Source: Salticus scenicus | Lineage: Eukaryota > Arthropoda > Arachnida > Araneae > Salticidae | Reading direction: 5' to 3' | DNA: 64,000 nucleotides | Assembly: GCA_963930645.1 (NCBI GenBank) | Contig: OZ005660.1 | Location: 242,052,836-242,116,835, forward strand | In this document: positions 25,044-36,599 of the stretch, in pieces | Position numbering within the stretch: position 1 is the first letter of the stretch | Layout: the number at the start of each line of letters is the position of its first letter | The notes under the pieces: model-generated | Databases searched by the model: none | Seen by the model: the letters and a program-made list of their open reading frames with translations, nothing else | Told to the model about the DNA's origin: nothing | Made by a program: the position numbers and the translations under genes

Positions 25044-25264
25044 CAGTGGCGGCTCGTGAGTGACGTTTTGGAGGGCTGCAGGCTAATGACTGAAAACAGT
25101 ATGTTAACAACGAAAACGTTTTCTTTTAATTGGCTCTTGAAGTGTTAACATATTTACTTAGATTGTCGAAATAAGCGAATCAGCCAATTAGGTGAATAAA
25201 AGTTCCATTCTTTGTACTTTTTCTAGACGTTTCGATGAAGTACCCCCAATACGGGCCGCCACTG
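25044..25264. mobile_element. hAT-type MITE, 221 bp, TSD gaagacat
   Basis: It starts CAGTGGCGGCTCGTGAG and ends CGGGCCGCCACTG. It is flanked by the perfect 8-bp direct repeat gaagacat (25036-25043 and 25265-25272). CAGTGGCGG termini plus an 8-bp duplication place it with hAT elements. It is related at its ends to the 160-bp element at 39697-39856. It is non-coding. Confidence 0.92.
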
Positions 25265-25507
25265 GAAGACATATCATCAAAATTTTGGTCCTCCATGGAG
25301 GGGAATGGAGCCTTCATGGTGAAGATAGATTAAATCGGAGAATCATTTTGAATGATAATCATAACAGAACTTCATCAAAAATATTTTCCAATGCACCTAC
25401 AATATTAAAAATCTATCAAAAGCCATAACTCCGATACAACTCGAAACTTTATTAAGACTTGTAATTCTATTCATAGCATTTTTCTCAAAGCACGAATTCC
25501 ATTTACT

Positions 25508-25612
25508 TCCCCAGGACCATCCTTATGGGTGAGTCCCAGACTATTTGCCAATTGCCCAAAGCACAACACTAATGTGCCGTAAAACTCAACCAACAAACCG
25601 TTTAATATTCCA
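25508..25612 (-). repeat. SINE-like family B copy
   Basis: On the minus strand it reads gagttttacggcacattag, then tgggcaattggcaaatag, then aaggatggtcctggg, matching the block order of the copies at 24127 and 24960. Confidence 0.6.
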
Positions 25613-25919
25613 TTTAATATCTTACTTTAAAAAGCAAAACTATTCGAGCTATGTAAACCTTCGTATACAAATTTCATATGGCAGAACTTCATTTCAAATT
25701 ACACTTTCATTATTGTTTGCATAAATATGAGGCTTTCGCTAAATCCGTTTGCTCCATGTATTGTTAACAATAATGTAATGATGGGGTCAATGATGAGAAA
25801 ACGCTGACACTGAGCAGAAGAAAAAAAATGAGAGTTTACTATTTTTGGCGAATTAGCACACTTATGGCATCAGGCAGCTGCAACTGAATTCCAACAGTTC
25901 GAGGGTTAGCGCGCGCCTT

Positions 25920-26813
25920 CCACCGGGTTAAATTTCCTCGTTTAAAGAAATATTTTTTTCAACGCCACCCCGCTTAATCGCATAAAGACTTGCAGTTTCT
26001 TAAATAAAATTCCTCTATTTCTGGGCAAATGTTTCCTCTCATTCTTAAAAAAAAAAAAAAAAAAAAAAAATCAAAAAAAAAAATCGTTCTTCTTTTGAAA
26101 ACCTTACATAGCTAAGGCATGCTCTTTAAACATGAGACAGCATTCAAGCCGAGGTGATAAAAATTGTTTTGCAAAAGTAAAATTTATAAAATCAGCAACT
26201 GATGAGAAAATTAAAAATTAAAATACAAATTATCTCCGGGAATTAAAAATCACAATTTTTGAAAGTTTTCAGATGATTGAAAAAAATCTTTTTGAACTTA
26301 TAGATGTGGATAAAGATGGAGAAACAGAAGGAGATGAAGAGTTTAATCTTCCAATAAAATCTTTAAACGAAAGTGATAAAGAAGAGCTAGCGAACGATAA
26401 ATGAAGTTGCAAAAATTCTTTAACATTATTCATCGTCATTTTGAGTCTCAAAGAAACGGTTATAATCTATTTATGTGCTTTAGAAAAATAATTCAAAAAA
26501 TGTTTAGTTAGTCTATGTTAAAGTAATCAATCATAACAGATTTTTTTTTTTTTTTAATAAAATCGTAAGTACACTTTATTTTATATTTATTCCAGCATTA
26601 ATTGCATTTATGAATTACTATAATATTTTAACTTAGTAAAATTTTGTTGAATATTTAAATAAGAAAGACGTATCGATTATTTATCTTTTCATGTAAGCAT
26701 AAAACCATTATACATGCAATTGCGTTTCTAGCCTTCTCCACATAATTGAATACCCCGCTTAATCGAATTAATATAGTTAGAACGATAGGTATTCGTTTAA
26801 GCGGGGCCGACTG
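25920..26813. mobile_element. Possible pogo/Tigger-like element remnant
   Basis: The right end is well defined: ccccgcttaatcg at 26754, then its inverted variant cgtttaagcggggccgactg ending at 26813, followed by TA (26814-26815). A second ccccgcttaatcg lies near 25969, about 0.8 kb to the left. CAGTCGGCCCCGCTTAA-type ends with a TA target are typical of pogo/Tigger elements. I do not see the true left terminus. The TTAACCCGGTGG-like sequence on the minus strand at 25931 is unrelated or another element's end. Confidence 0.5.
26273..26404 (+). pseudogene. Acidic 43-aa frame, possible pogo/Tigger transposase C-terminus
   Basis: An open frame encodes MIEKNLFELIDVDKDGETEG followed by DEEF and then NLPIKSLNESDKEELANDK. 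An adjacent frame continues with KLQKFFNIIHRHFESQ. An acidic patch followed by a short helix ending in a Phe/Gln-rich motif is how many Tigger/jerky-type transposases end. The frame lies between two ccccgcttaatcg motifs of the presumed element. The match is by general character only, and the frame is closed upstream by a stop. Confidence 0.3.
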
Positions 26814-27961
26814 TAATAAATTGTATCCAAACAGTAGTGGAAAAAAAAAATAGACTTCGTGTCAGTTTCTCAATTTATGTTAATTTTAATTTTAAATAGC
26901 AGTTCAATGTATAAATATTTACACAACACTAAAAATGCCAATGTAAAAAATATTAAAAGCAAACTGCAGTTTTCGTACCATATAGCATACTGCACTAATT
27001 AAGTTGGCATTTTCAATGTTATACTTCTGTTTTATGTCAAGTCTTATTACATATTCTAACAGTTCAATGTGTTAAAAATGTGTTGTTCAAATTTAATGAA
27101 TAAACTTTGTCAGCAGATACGATAAATTGAAAAAAAAAAATCATCTTTCAAGGAAACATTCAAAAGTTGTCGTCTTCAAAAAATATTGAAAAATATATAT
27201 ATATGTGATTCTACTTTTCCTAAAACGCCAGAAAGGGAAAAAAATTATGGGCTGAAATGAATTACAGCGACTACAAAAAAATATCAAAATTAAGCATATT
27301 TGGCGATTGATTTTGAGTACTCGGCGGAGAAACAAAACACGGTTCTGGGGCCCTACAACGAACATGCCGAGAAGTTTCCGTGGAGGAAACTTCCCGGTAC
27401 CGAATTTCCAAGATCCCACCACTCACGTTTCCGAGACTCATATTTTGCCTTTCAACGAACGTCTTGGAAGCCGGTAACGGAAGCCCAGTGCGGAGAGATA
27501 AAACTTTATCGGTACCGGATACTTTTGACCAATTACAATGAGTAGGTGGTCAAATGCGAATATATCCAACGTTGTCAGCCATTTTTAAATAAGAACTGAT
27601 GAAACAAAAAAAGCAAAAAATATGCACCAAAGTTATACTTTTTGAAAAGAACTTTCAAAATTATTAATTTTTTGTGTGAACACTATATTCGTATAATCAT
27701 TAGTTTTAAAGATATTCGATTAGAAAGTTCACGGGTGACAAGAGAAATATCTCTTTGCCAACTGCATTTTTAAGCGAAAGAAACAGTCTAAAATTACAGG
27801 CTAACGAATAATTTTCTGAAAAATAATCAGTTTTGGAGTATTCAGAGCTATAAATTCTAAGCTAAACCGTGTATAATTCATAGTTTATAATGAAAGAATT
27901 GTGACGATTCTATTTAAGAGCTGTAAAATATAATTTAAGACTGAGGGAAAATCGCTGCAGG

Positions 27962-28033
27962 TAGTCAGTAGCGCTGTGGCAGAGTAACTTTCTGCTGACT
28001 GAAAGTTCCCCGGTTCGATCCTCGTTTAGTCCA
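27962..28033 (+). repeat. tRNA-like sequence, left arm
   Basis: Contains agcgctgtggcagagtaac (A-box region), a ctttc...gaaag anticodon-type stem, and the B-box ggttcgatcc. It is followed at once by poly-T. It is the inverted partner of the tRNA-Cys-like copy at 30820-30890, with degraded identity. Confidence 0.6.
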
Positions 28034-28064
28034 TTTTTTTTTTCTTTTTTTTTTTTCCTTTTAG

Positions 28065-28651
28065 AATATTTGCTTAAAATAAATAATTTGTCATCAAAAT
28101 CCAAATAACTATTACTTTTTATTTAACTGAAAAAAAAAAAAAATAAATAAATAATAAAAGTAGTTGAGTTAAATTTAATGAATTATGAAATAGAAAATAA
28201 TTACTAAATTAAATCAGGGATTACACAGATATTCAGTGCCAAGGAATAAGAAATAAGTGAGTAATAAATAATTTATTTACATAGAAGATAAATCTTTAAG
28301 GTCAAGACTTTAATCTTTGATTAATAATGATTTTTCATTTAAAAGCAAAAGAATGATCAAGCATTTGTAAAATAATTTATTTCGACTGGAATTTTTAATT
28401 TTAATTTTTTTGTCGGGGTGGGTAGTTAAATTTAATTCATAATTTACCATAAAATAATTTAGCATCAACTCGAAATACATATATGTGTGTGTTTATAATA
28501 TTTTCTTTATAACAATTTAGTAAAATATTATAAAGGAATTTAAGATATTGTATTTTTGAAGTTAAAAAACTGCAATTTATTTTTTGATTAATAATGACTA
28601 TAGAAGTAGAAATATTATTGAAGTGAAAGCATTTCCTTTTTTAAATATTTT

Positions 28652-28682
<31 letters not shown>

Positions 28683-30730
28683 GTTATTTTTTCTAATTAT
28701 TAAATTAATTATTCATATTCTTTTTGTTAGTGATACTTAAAAAAAAATTAAAATAAAATAAAATAGAAAGAAAGAAAGAAAATCAGGAAGTGTTACATAT
28801 ATATTCAAAGGATATATTTTTAGGGCCTACTATGTTTAAAAAAAAATAAAAATAAAATTAAGAAAAATAAAATTAAAATATTGACTATTTTATTTCACCT
28901 GAAAAGAAACTTTTTTTTTTTTTTTCTTTTTGTGTTTGTGTTGATTTTAATTAATCATTTACGAGAAAATAATTATTAAAACGAATTAAGATCTATGCAC
29001 TCGTCAACAAAGAATAAAAATGGAAAATAATTTGTTTAATTGAAGTAATTTATTTATTTCTCATTAGTAAGGATTACAATCAGAAGTAAAATAAAATTAT
29101 CAAGCACTTTATTTTTAAATTGTTGTTTTGCAATTGAAATCTATATTTGTATACATATTTATTTATTTTATAATTAATAACTTAAATATTCATACTTCCC
29201 TTCTTAGTAGTGTATATATATATATATATATATATATCTTAGGAAAATTTTATTTGCAGTACTCTTCTTAAAAAAAAAAAAAAAGAAAGAAAGAAAGGAG
29301 GAAAAGAAAAATTAATGAAAGAAAGAAAAGAAAAAATAATTTTAAATATGTGTTTGCCTTAAAAAAAAAAAAAAAAAAAAAAAAAAGTCATAATAAACGT
29401 AGAATATTTGCTTAAAATAAATAATTTGTCATCAAAATTTAAATGTTTACTTTTAAAACATTTAATTTATTTTGTAAATACTTTTTATTTAACTAAAACA
29501 AAAGAAAAGAAAAATGTTAAATTTATTTAATTATGAAATAGAAAATAATTACTAAATTAAATAAGGAATTACACAAATATTCAGCAAGGAATAAAAAATA
29601 AATTATTTATATAGAAGAAAATTTTTTAAGGTTGTTAAAAGTTTAATCTTTGATTAATAATGATTTTTTATTTAAAAACAGAAGAAGAATCAAGCATTTA
29701 TAAAATAATTTATTTAGATTGGAATTTTTAATTTTTATTTTTTCTAGGGGAGGGTGGTTAAATTTAATTAATAATTTACCAGAAAATAATTTAGCATCAA
29801 CTCGAAATACATATGTGTGTGTGTATGCATTTATAATATTTTCTTTGTAATATTTTAACAAAAAATTACAAAGAAATTTAAGAAATTGTATTTTCAAAAT
29901 TAAAACGTTACAATTTATTTTCTGATTAATAATGATTATAAAGGTAGAAATATTATCGAACGGTAAGTATATCATATTTTAAATATTTTATTACAATAAA
30001 AAAAAAGGGGGGGGGTATTTATTTTTTCTGATTATTAAATTTATTATAATCATTTTCCGATTAATAATGACTATTAAAGTAGAAATATTATCGAAAGGAA
30101 AGTATCTAATATTGTAAATTTTTATTACAATAAAAAAAAAAATAAAAAGAGGGGGGGGGGTGATTTTATTTATTTTTTCTAATTATTAAATTAATTATTC
30201 TTATCCTATTTGTTAGTAATTCAAAAAAAAAAAAAAAAAAAAAAAAAGAGGGGGGGGGGGAGAGAAAGGAAATTAAGAAGTGTTACATATATGTTCAATA
30301 TTGTGTTAAAATACATATATATAAATCTATGCCTTTGTAAGCTTTGACTATTTTATTTCAGATGAAAAGAAGCTCTTTTCTCTTTTTGTGTGTGTGTTAA
30401 ATTTAATTAATAATTTATGAGAAAATAATTATTAAAACAAATTAAAATTATATGCACTCATTAGCAAAGAATAAAAACGAAAAATAATTTATTTATTTAT
30501 GATTAGTTATGATAACAATCAGCAGTAAAATAAAACAATCAAGCAGTTTATTTTTAAATTATTTTTTTGCAATTGAAATATATATATATACATATTTATT
30601 TATTTTATAATTAATAAATTAAGTATTCATACTTCCCTTGTTAGTAATATATATATATTAGGAAAATCCTAATATTTAAAGTACTCTTCTTATAAAAAGA
30701 AAAAAAAAAAAAAAAAAAAAAAAAAAGGAA
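28065..30730. repeat. Tandem duplication, unit about 1.33 kb
   Basis: The block starting agaatatttgcttaaaataa occurs at 28064 and again at 29400, and the following order of landmarks is kept: tagaaaataattactaaatt, ttgattaataatgattttt, acatatgtgtgtg and aaagaaactttttt-type A/T tracts. The second unit has an extra partial sub-duplication near 29930-30120. It contains several poly-A and short poly-G tracts. No coding capacity is seen. Confidence 0.8.
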
Positions 30731-30819
30731 AAGAAAAGAATATTTAAAATAATTGTTTGCCCCCCCCCCCTTTTTTTTTTTCAATTATTATAAAAAAAAA
30801 AAGAAAAGAAGAAGCTCAA

Positions 30820-30895
30820 CCATCCGCGGATCGAACCCGAGTACTTTGGGTCTGCAATCAAATACGCTGCGATCGAGCTACTGACTGCATAGTGA
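30820..30895 (-). repeat. tRNA-Cys(GCA)-like sequence, right arm
   Basis: On the minus strand it reads cagtagctcgatcgcagcg, then atttgattgcagacccaaag (GCA in the loop, Cys-like), then ctcgggttcgatccgcgg (T-arm/B-box). The anticodon and T arms are good but the acceptor ends do not pair well, so it is a tRNA-derived repeat. Confidence 0.65.
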
Positions 30896-31699
30896 CATGC
30901 AACTAATTTATTATAGTATAATATCATTAAATTAGCATCGTATTTCATTATGAATGATGAATTTACATAATTTAGCTTCCAATTCATAGCTCTGAGGACT
31001 TAAAAACTAATTGAATTTAGAAAGTTATTATTTAGTCTTCGATATTCGATTGTTTCTGTTAATAGTGAACTTGACAAAAGGGATGCATCTCTTGTCACTC
31101 GTGAACTTTCTAATCGAATATCTTTAAAAGTAATGATTATATGAATATAGTGTTCACACAAAAAATTAATAGTTTTGAAAGTTCTTTCTAAAAAATATAG
31201 CATATGTCCACGTTTTTTACTTTTTAATTCATCATTTTTTATTTTTTAAAATGGCGGACACATTACATATATTTCGGTGCCGAAAACTCGTTTCCACAAG
31301 CTCTACGCTTGGTGATATTTTTTCGATAAATCTCGGCAGGAGTTTCCGAGACCGAAAACCAAGAGAGAGCTTCCGTGAGCTTCGTTGTAGCACATTTTTT
31401 GACACTCTCGGAACATGATGTCACAGCCAAGAATTGCCGGGAGGAAGACTCGAGTTCTAGCCGGGAGTGAGACAGTCTCGGTAGGTTCGTTGTAGGACCC
31501 CTGTTCGTACACGGCAATCTCGGCCTGAACGCCTAGCTGCGATAAATCGCCAAATATGCTTAATTTTGATAAATTTTTGTGATCGCTGTAATTCATTTCA
31601 GCTGATATTTTTTTCACTTCCTGGTGTTTTATGAAAAGTAGAATCACATATTTTCTTCAATATTTTTTGAAGACGACACCTTTTGAATGTTTCCTTGTT

Positions 31700-32089
31700 A
31701 GGTAAACATAATAGCATAACCCTTCATCGGTAAAAAAAATGTTATGCAAGAGTGCATGAAAATGCCACCTATGTCTACTTTTTTGCCTGATGAAATGTTG
31801 TACTATTATTTTTATCTGAAACAGTTGGAGTATTTTTTATTTTATTTCTTTTTCGTAATTTGTGTTCCATTACAAAGTTTTTCATGTACAGAAAAATTCA
31901 CACACTTCAAAAGACAATCCTTTAAAATTTTATGCTTTACATGTGCTGCACCAAGAATTCAGTATGTATTCGGTGTCAGTGAATACTGAGCAGGTATAAG
32001 AATTTCATTTTTAAGCCTTCTGGAAGACAGATCTTTATTTATAAACTCAAACTATTAAGCAAAAAGTTTCTAGAACGGTAAAACCACTC

Positions 32090-32123
<34 letters not shown>

Positions 32124-33375
32124 CGGTGATTTTATTTTGATAAATTGCAGGATGTGTTATATTAGATTCTATTTCGTTATACAAAGTAAAAAGTTCACTG
32201 ATCTCTACAAAAATTGATACATTTATTAACCAGACAAAAATCTATCTAGCGTCGTAACTTTTAAATCAATAGGAGAATTGGTTCGCAAGATATTAAATAA
32301 AACTCCCAATTTCACTTCAAAATTAAAAAAGAAAGAAAGAAAAAAAAAAAAAAACTTCCTTACATATGAACGTTAAATTTAAATTTATACCTGTTTAAAC
32401 AAAAATATCTGATAAAACTGATGTCGTAATAGCTTTAAAATGTTATTTAATTAATTTATTTTTAAAATATTTATTTAAATTAATCGAATTGTCTTATAGG
32501 TTTTCCCCTTGATTTTATATCCACAAACTATAGTAGGCACAATTTTCGTAAAGAATCCCCTTGGCGACTTTTATTATCTTTTGCCAGTTAGGTGATGAAT
32601 TAAAATGGCTATTGCAATTGCATAAAAAAAAAAAAAAAGAAACTTTGCAAAAGTCGCCCGAGCAACTTAGGAGCCAGTTTTCAAATTTCGTTAAGTGGTT
32701 CTATACTAAAGCTGTTCCTTAATGTCAATGCATTTTTAGTTTATTCAATTCCTATTATTAGTTCACACTTTCCCTATATCTTCTACAAATCTTGCAATCG
32801 ATTTTTAACTAACTTCCCGACTAGCTATAAATTTGAAACTTTCAGGATTGTTCAGAACACGGTGGCAACACAATACTTCGAAGTCCGATTTTGGAATTTT
32901 TGAATAGTTTTCTTATAATTAATTAAAATATGAAAATAATAACATCCTAATAGTGTTTCAATAGCCATTAAAATATTAGCTATAATTTAATTGTTGCCAA
33001 AAAAAAAATTACGAGACATAAAAATAAATACATTTAATTAAACGTGAACATTAAAAAATATGCATCTCACAAAAATTGACGTCATTATCACTTTAAAAAT
33101 TTTATGCACATTGATAAGAGCTCTATGATTCATCAGAAAATTTAAAACATGGTATATAAAAAGTTTTTTTTAAATCTTATAATTATTTTTATTTCATTTT
33201 TCATGCGCGCTTTTTATTTCTTAATTAAAAATGATTAAAAAAAAAAACTTTTTCGATAGAGTTTGTAAGTAGGAATTGACTTAAAAAATTTTCTTTTTAT
33301 ATTACTTGTTTTAAAGTAACCGTGTTTCTAATCAACATAATGAACCTCAAATAGTTGAATGGCATTTATATTTTC
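31700..33375. other. AT-rich region, no gene seen
   Basis: Contains poly-A tracts (32091-32117 and 32340-32354) and no supported coding frame. Confidence 0.5.
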
Positions 33376-33902
33376 TTAACCCATTTCGTACTGACGTTGC
33401 GAAAACGCAACGTTTTTTTTATTATTTTTTCTGCGGAAAACTTTAAATTTTTTTGCTATAAAAATATTTTCGTATTAAAGTGGTGTCCAATACGCATAAA
33501 AGAAAAAAAAATGATCGGTCTACAGTTGAATTTAATATTTGTTATACAATAATGAATAATCAATGTTTTCCATTATTTTTATTGATTACTTTCAAGTTTC
33601 AGCGGTAGGTGGCAGCACATGTCAAAATTACAGGCTAAAGTTTGTTTTGCTTTCTTCGAACTCTTAAAAACAAAATGGCATCAACAAGTAAGTAAACATT
33701 TTTTTTCTATACTCTATGGGCGTGTTCACGTATCTCCTCGATCTCCACAACTCCCCGAGTACTTGACGTCACAAATCCCCTAACTGATCTACTCGAGGAG
33801 ATGATTCTTGAACGCCTTTTCGGTCTGTTTTGGGTAGAGAAACATGGCGGCTAAAGTAAATTCTTTTATAAACAACTTTTTATACCGCTTTTAAATATTA
33901 TA

Positions 33903-34324
33903 ATGAATAATGACGATATGCTTTCAAGTTTAAAATTAGAGTAAAAGAGACTGTACTTGATGAAAAGAGTGTGAAGAGAAGAAATTTTAAGGAAACTGAA
34001 GGATATATAGAAAACATCATCAGACATGCCAAGTCTCCTGCTTTTGGCAGGAGTCTCCTGCTTTTTGCTTGTTTTTCTATGCTCCTGATTTTTTACTCAT
34101 TTCTCCTGCTTTTCTGATGTAATTTTTATCTATCCCTCTTAGCATAATTTATGCTTAAAATTTGTGGGATTGGGTAAAATAAATTTGAAAGAAAATTGAA
34201 GTTTATCTTGCCCTGCAATTTATCAAGTTCAGATTGAATGTGAATTACTATACAATGCTTTGAAACTAATTTTTGCTAAGAATAAATTTTTATCTTTCAT
34301 TTTTGCATAAATGAAAAATTTCAA

Positions 34325-34363
<39 letters not shown>

Positions 34364-34870
34364 CCATTATTGAAAACTTAAAGAATTCAAATTTCATTAG
34401 ACTATAGCTGATATTTTCATTTCTTTATTACCTTTTCTTTTACAAAGATAATTAAGATTCTTATTGTTTTATATTAGGAACAGAATGATCAAATCTGTCT
34501 ATTTTGACTTAAATTTTAAACAACTGTATGTCTGAGTTTTTTTTTTTTTTTTTGATAGTTTGTTTTATTGCAAGAAACATATATTATTCATTTAATTTTA
34601 ATACTGATGCTTTGTAAATTTCTCTTAAGCTTATAAAGCTTAAAATTAAATTTGCATTATTTTACTCATTTTTTTTTTACAAACTTTCTTGTTGGAAAAT
34701 GTCTCGTGATTTCTGTTAAAAAATCTCCTGCTTTTTTGTCATTAGAAGTTGGCATCTCTGCATCATTCCTAGACTCTCAAATTTTCAGCTCCAAAATTAC
34801 TTCAGTAGAATTCAGTTTCACAATTGAACATATTTAAAAGTTATTTCTGAAAAGATTTTTTACAGTATAT
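33903..34870 (+). pseudogene. N-terminal fragment of PIF/Harbinger-like transposase
   Basis: A frame opens with MNNDDMLSSLKLE (ATG at 33904), shifts, and continues KETVLDEKSVKRRNFKETEG then YIENII; a 740-bp insertion follows, after which the same frame resumes with PRLSNFQLQNYFSRIQF and, after another shift near 34836, EHI and VISEK. The order basic segment, acidic helix, then a phrase like PRLSxFxxxxYFR, then a helix ending in LLxxI is what precedes the catalytic domain in PIF/Harbinger transposases. This agrees with the terminal repeats of the surrounding element. The catalytic DDE part is not recognised, so I treat this as a fragment; the superfamily call rests on both the peptide and the termini. 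Confidence 0.55.
34021..34760. mobile_element. hAT-like non-autonomous element, 740 bp
   Basis: It starts CAGACATGCCAAGTCTCC and ends with GGCATCTCTG, whose complement is CAGAGATGCC. Inner copies of tctcctgctttt occur at both ends (34032, 34058 and 34723). It is flanked by catcat on both sides (34015-34020 and 34761-34766), and deleting it with one catcat restores the host reading frame. The duplication is 6 bp as visible, so an 8-bp hAT duplication would need mutation. No transposase is encoded. Confidence 0.65.
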
Positions 34871-34952
34871 GAACTGAGTTTTGAAAATATTTAATTTTTC
34901 GAAAATAGTGCTGTTATTTTTTATTTATCGTGATTATTGTTTTGCTGTGAAA

Positions 34953-34989
<37 letters not shown>

Positions 34990-36467
34990 CTGAGTAAGAT
35001 TTACAGGAGCATATCAATAAATATTGAATGCTTCAACTCTTATTTTACACTTGTGCTGTGTTCTATACTCGAGAAGAATATCTGCTAATGTTGTGATGGA
35101 AATGTCAAGTGAATTGTTCTTCTGTGTTTGGTTTTATTTATATTGCCATGCAGTAGAGCAGTTAGTTCTCTTACATACAACCTTTCTCTCTTCATAAAGA
35201 TAAACTGGAGTTCATAGGTATGTATTAACTTTATGTAAGATTTTAAATACTATTACAAAGAAAGTAGCAGGGTCATGCCACCCCTCTGTTATTTTTTATA
35301 GCATGTTTGTATTAAATTAGGTAATACTTTAAGAAAACATTTTTCTTATATTGTTTCATATTTAACTTACGAAGTAAAGTATTTAAATAGTTAATTTCTT
35401 ACTATAACATTCATTCAAATGTACATAAACTGTTTACAATTATAATCATGTTGCTAATATAGTAGAGAATTTGAATTGACTAATATAGTTTAAACACTTT
35501 CAAAGTTGTAGTAGTATTTATCACTTTAGTTTATCAATATCTATATGTGCACTTCTATTTCTGTAAATATATTGAAATGCCTTAAAATTGGTGTATGTTA
35601 TTTAGGTTTTTCCCTGAGGCAGAATTTAGCGATACTGTGTCACAGAAAAGAAAAGAAATTTTCGCTTGCAGAGGGATTTACGGATAATAATTACAGATAT
35701 TCTCATATTTCAAAAGAAAACAGAGATTTGTGTTACATTTAAGAATTCTACAGTGTATTAATAATATTAATATCTATGCAATTAAATGTCATCTTGCAGA
35801 AAAGGTTTGCATGAATGATACTTGTCACAGAAAGCATAAAAATATTCTGCCACAGGGAGGTTTATATAGCATGCTTCTTATTGAAAATTACATTCATATT
35901 TGTGTAAAAGCATTTATAATAAAAATATTTGGATATTTCACGGTCTGTGAAAGGTATTTCTTTAAGCATATTTTATCTGTTTGCTTAGAGTTGCTCTGTT
36001 TTTTCCATAGTGGAAAGAACATCGTTAAAACTGTCCCAGACAAAATACTATTTCACCTACTTTTGTCCACTATTAATTATTTGCGAGTTGTAAATTTAAA
36101 ATTACCCTTGTTTCCATATACATAAAACAATTCTTTATTAATGTGTATCTATAACCATTTTAAATACTGGAAAAGACATAAATTCAGCAAAATTTACAAT
36201 AAACAATAAATCTGAATTATTCTGTTGGTGAATTCAAAAGCGATATTTTATAGTTTTTATTTTAATCCTCCACTGCTTTCAATTGCATTATCATTTCTTC
36301 TCTCATAGTCATTAATATCTTTTAAGAATTTGTTATTAAGCATTATAGAATTGAATGGGTCACATTTCTTTCATGCAGTTTTTCTTACCTTTCAAACATA
36401 CATACAATGTAAGGTAAGTATTGTAATCTTAACATAACGAAAATTCAACTTTAATATATAGGTGTGT
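34870..36467. other. Interior of the Harbinger-like element, nothing recognisable
   Basis: Contains a long poly-T tract (34957-34989). Frames of 65 and 131 codons at 35545-36125 have no motif I recognise and no continuity with the upstream transposase fragment. Confidence 0.45.
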
Positions 36468-36515
36468 TTAGTGCTGCACCAAGTAGCACTTTGGCCGAGT
36501 ACCGAACACCAAGTA
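36468..36515. repeat. Possible hAT terminus
   Basis: tagtgctgcaccaagtagc followed by tttggccgagtaccgaac matches, as a diverged copy, the complement of 59050-59096 (gggatgcaccaaatatcag, then ttggccaaataccgaat). This is the general form of one widespread hAT end. No partner end was found. Confidence 0.4.
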
Positions 36516-36599
36516 GTTATAAGAAAGAATTGATGCATATATGAGAAAATTTGCACAACTTGGGGGGGGGGGGGAAAGCCTTTTGAACCCAAATATTTT

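Larger units (their letters stand above)
27145..31690. mobile_element. 4.5-kb foldback element with tRNA-like arms
   Basis: The left arm (about 27145-28030) and right arm (about 30820-31690) are inverted copies at several anchor points: aaggaaacattcaaaagttg with its complement near 31690, taagcatatttggcgat with atcgccaaatatgctta near 31550, aaagatattcgattagaaag with ctttctaatcgaatatcttt near 31112, and tRNA-like sequences nearest the loop. Within the arms the GC-richer part (27300-27530 against 31265-31540) is more diverged but shares cctacaacgaac. The loop (28065-30730) is a tandem duplication. Reading frames in the arms are unlike any protein I recognise. Confidence 0.8.

Noticed and set aside
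18302..25927. Single 7.6-kb piggyBac element between TTAACCCGGT at 18298 and its inverted counterpart at 25931
   Set aside because: Only about 10 bp at the ends match and the following sequences differ (agcactctc against ggaaggcgcg); no piggyBac transposase lies between.
31303..31647. 114-codon minus-strand frame with some complexity
   Set aside because: It lies in the right arm of the 4.5-kb foldback; the left arm does not preserve the frame and no motif is recognisable. Kept only as a note on the diverged GC-rich middle.
35730..36125. 131-codon frame
   Set aside because: Leu/Ile/Phe-rich, no motif, in AT-rich interior of the Harbinger-like element, with no support from splice sites or repeats.
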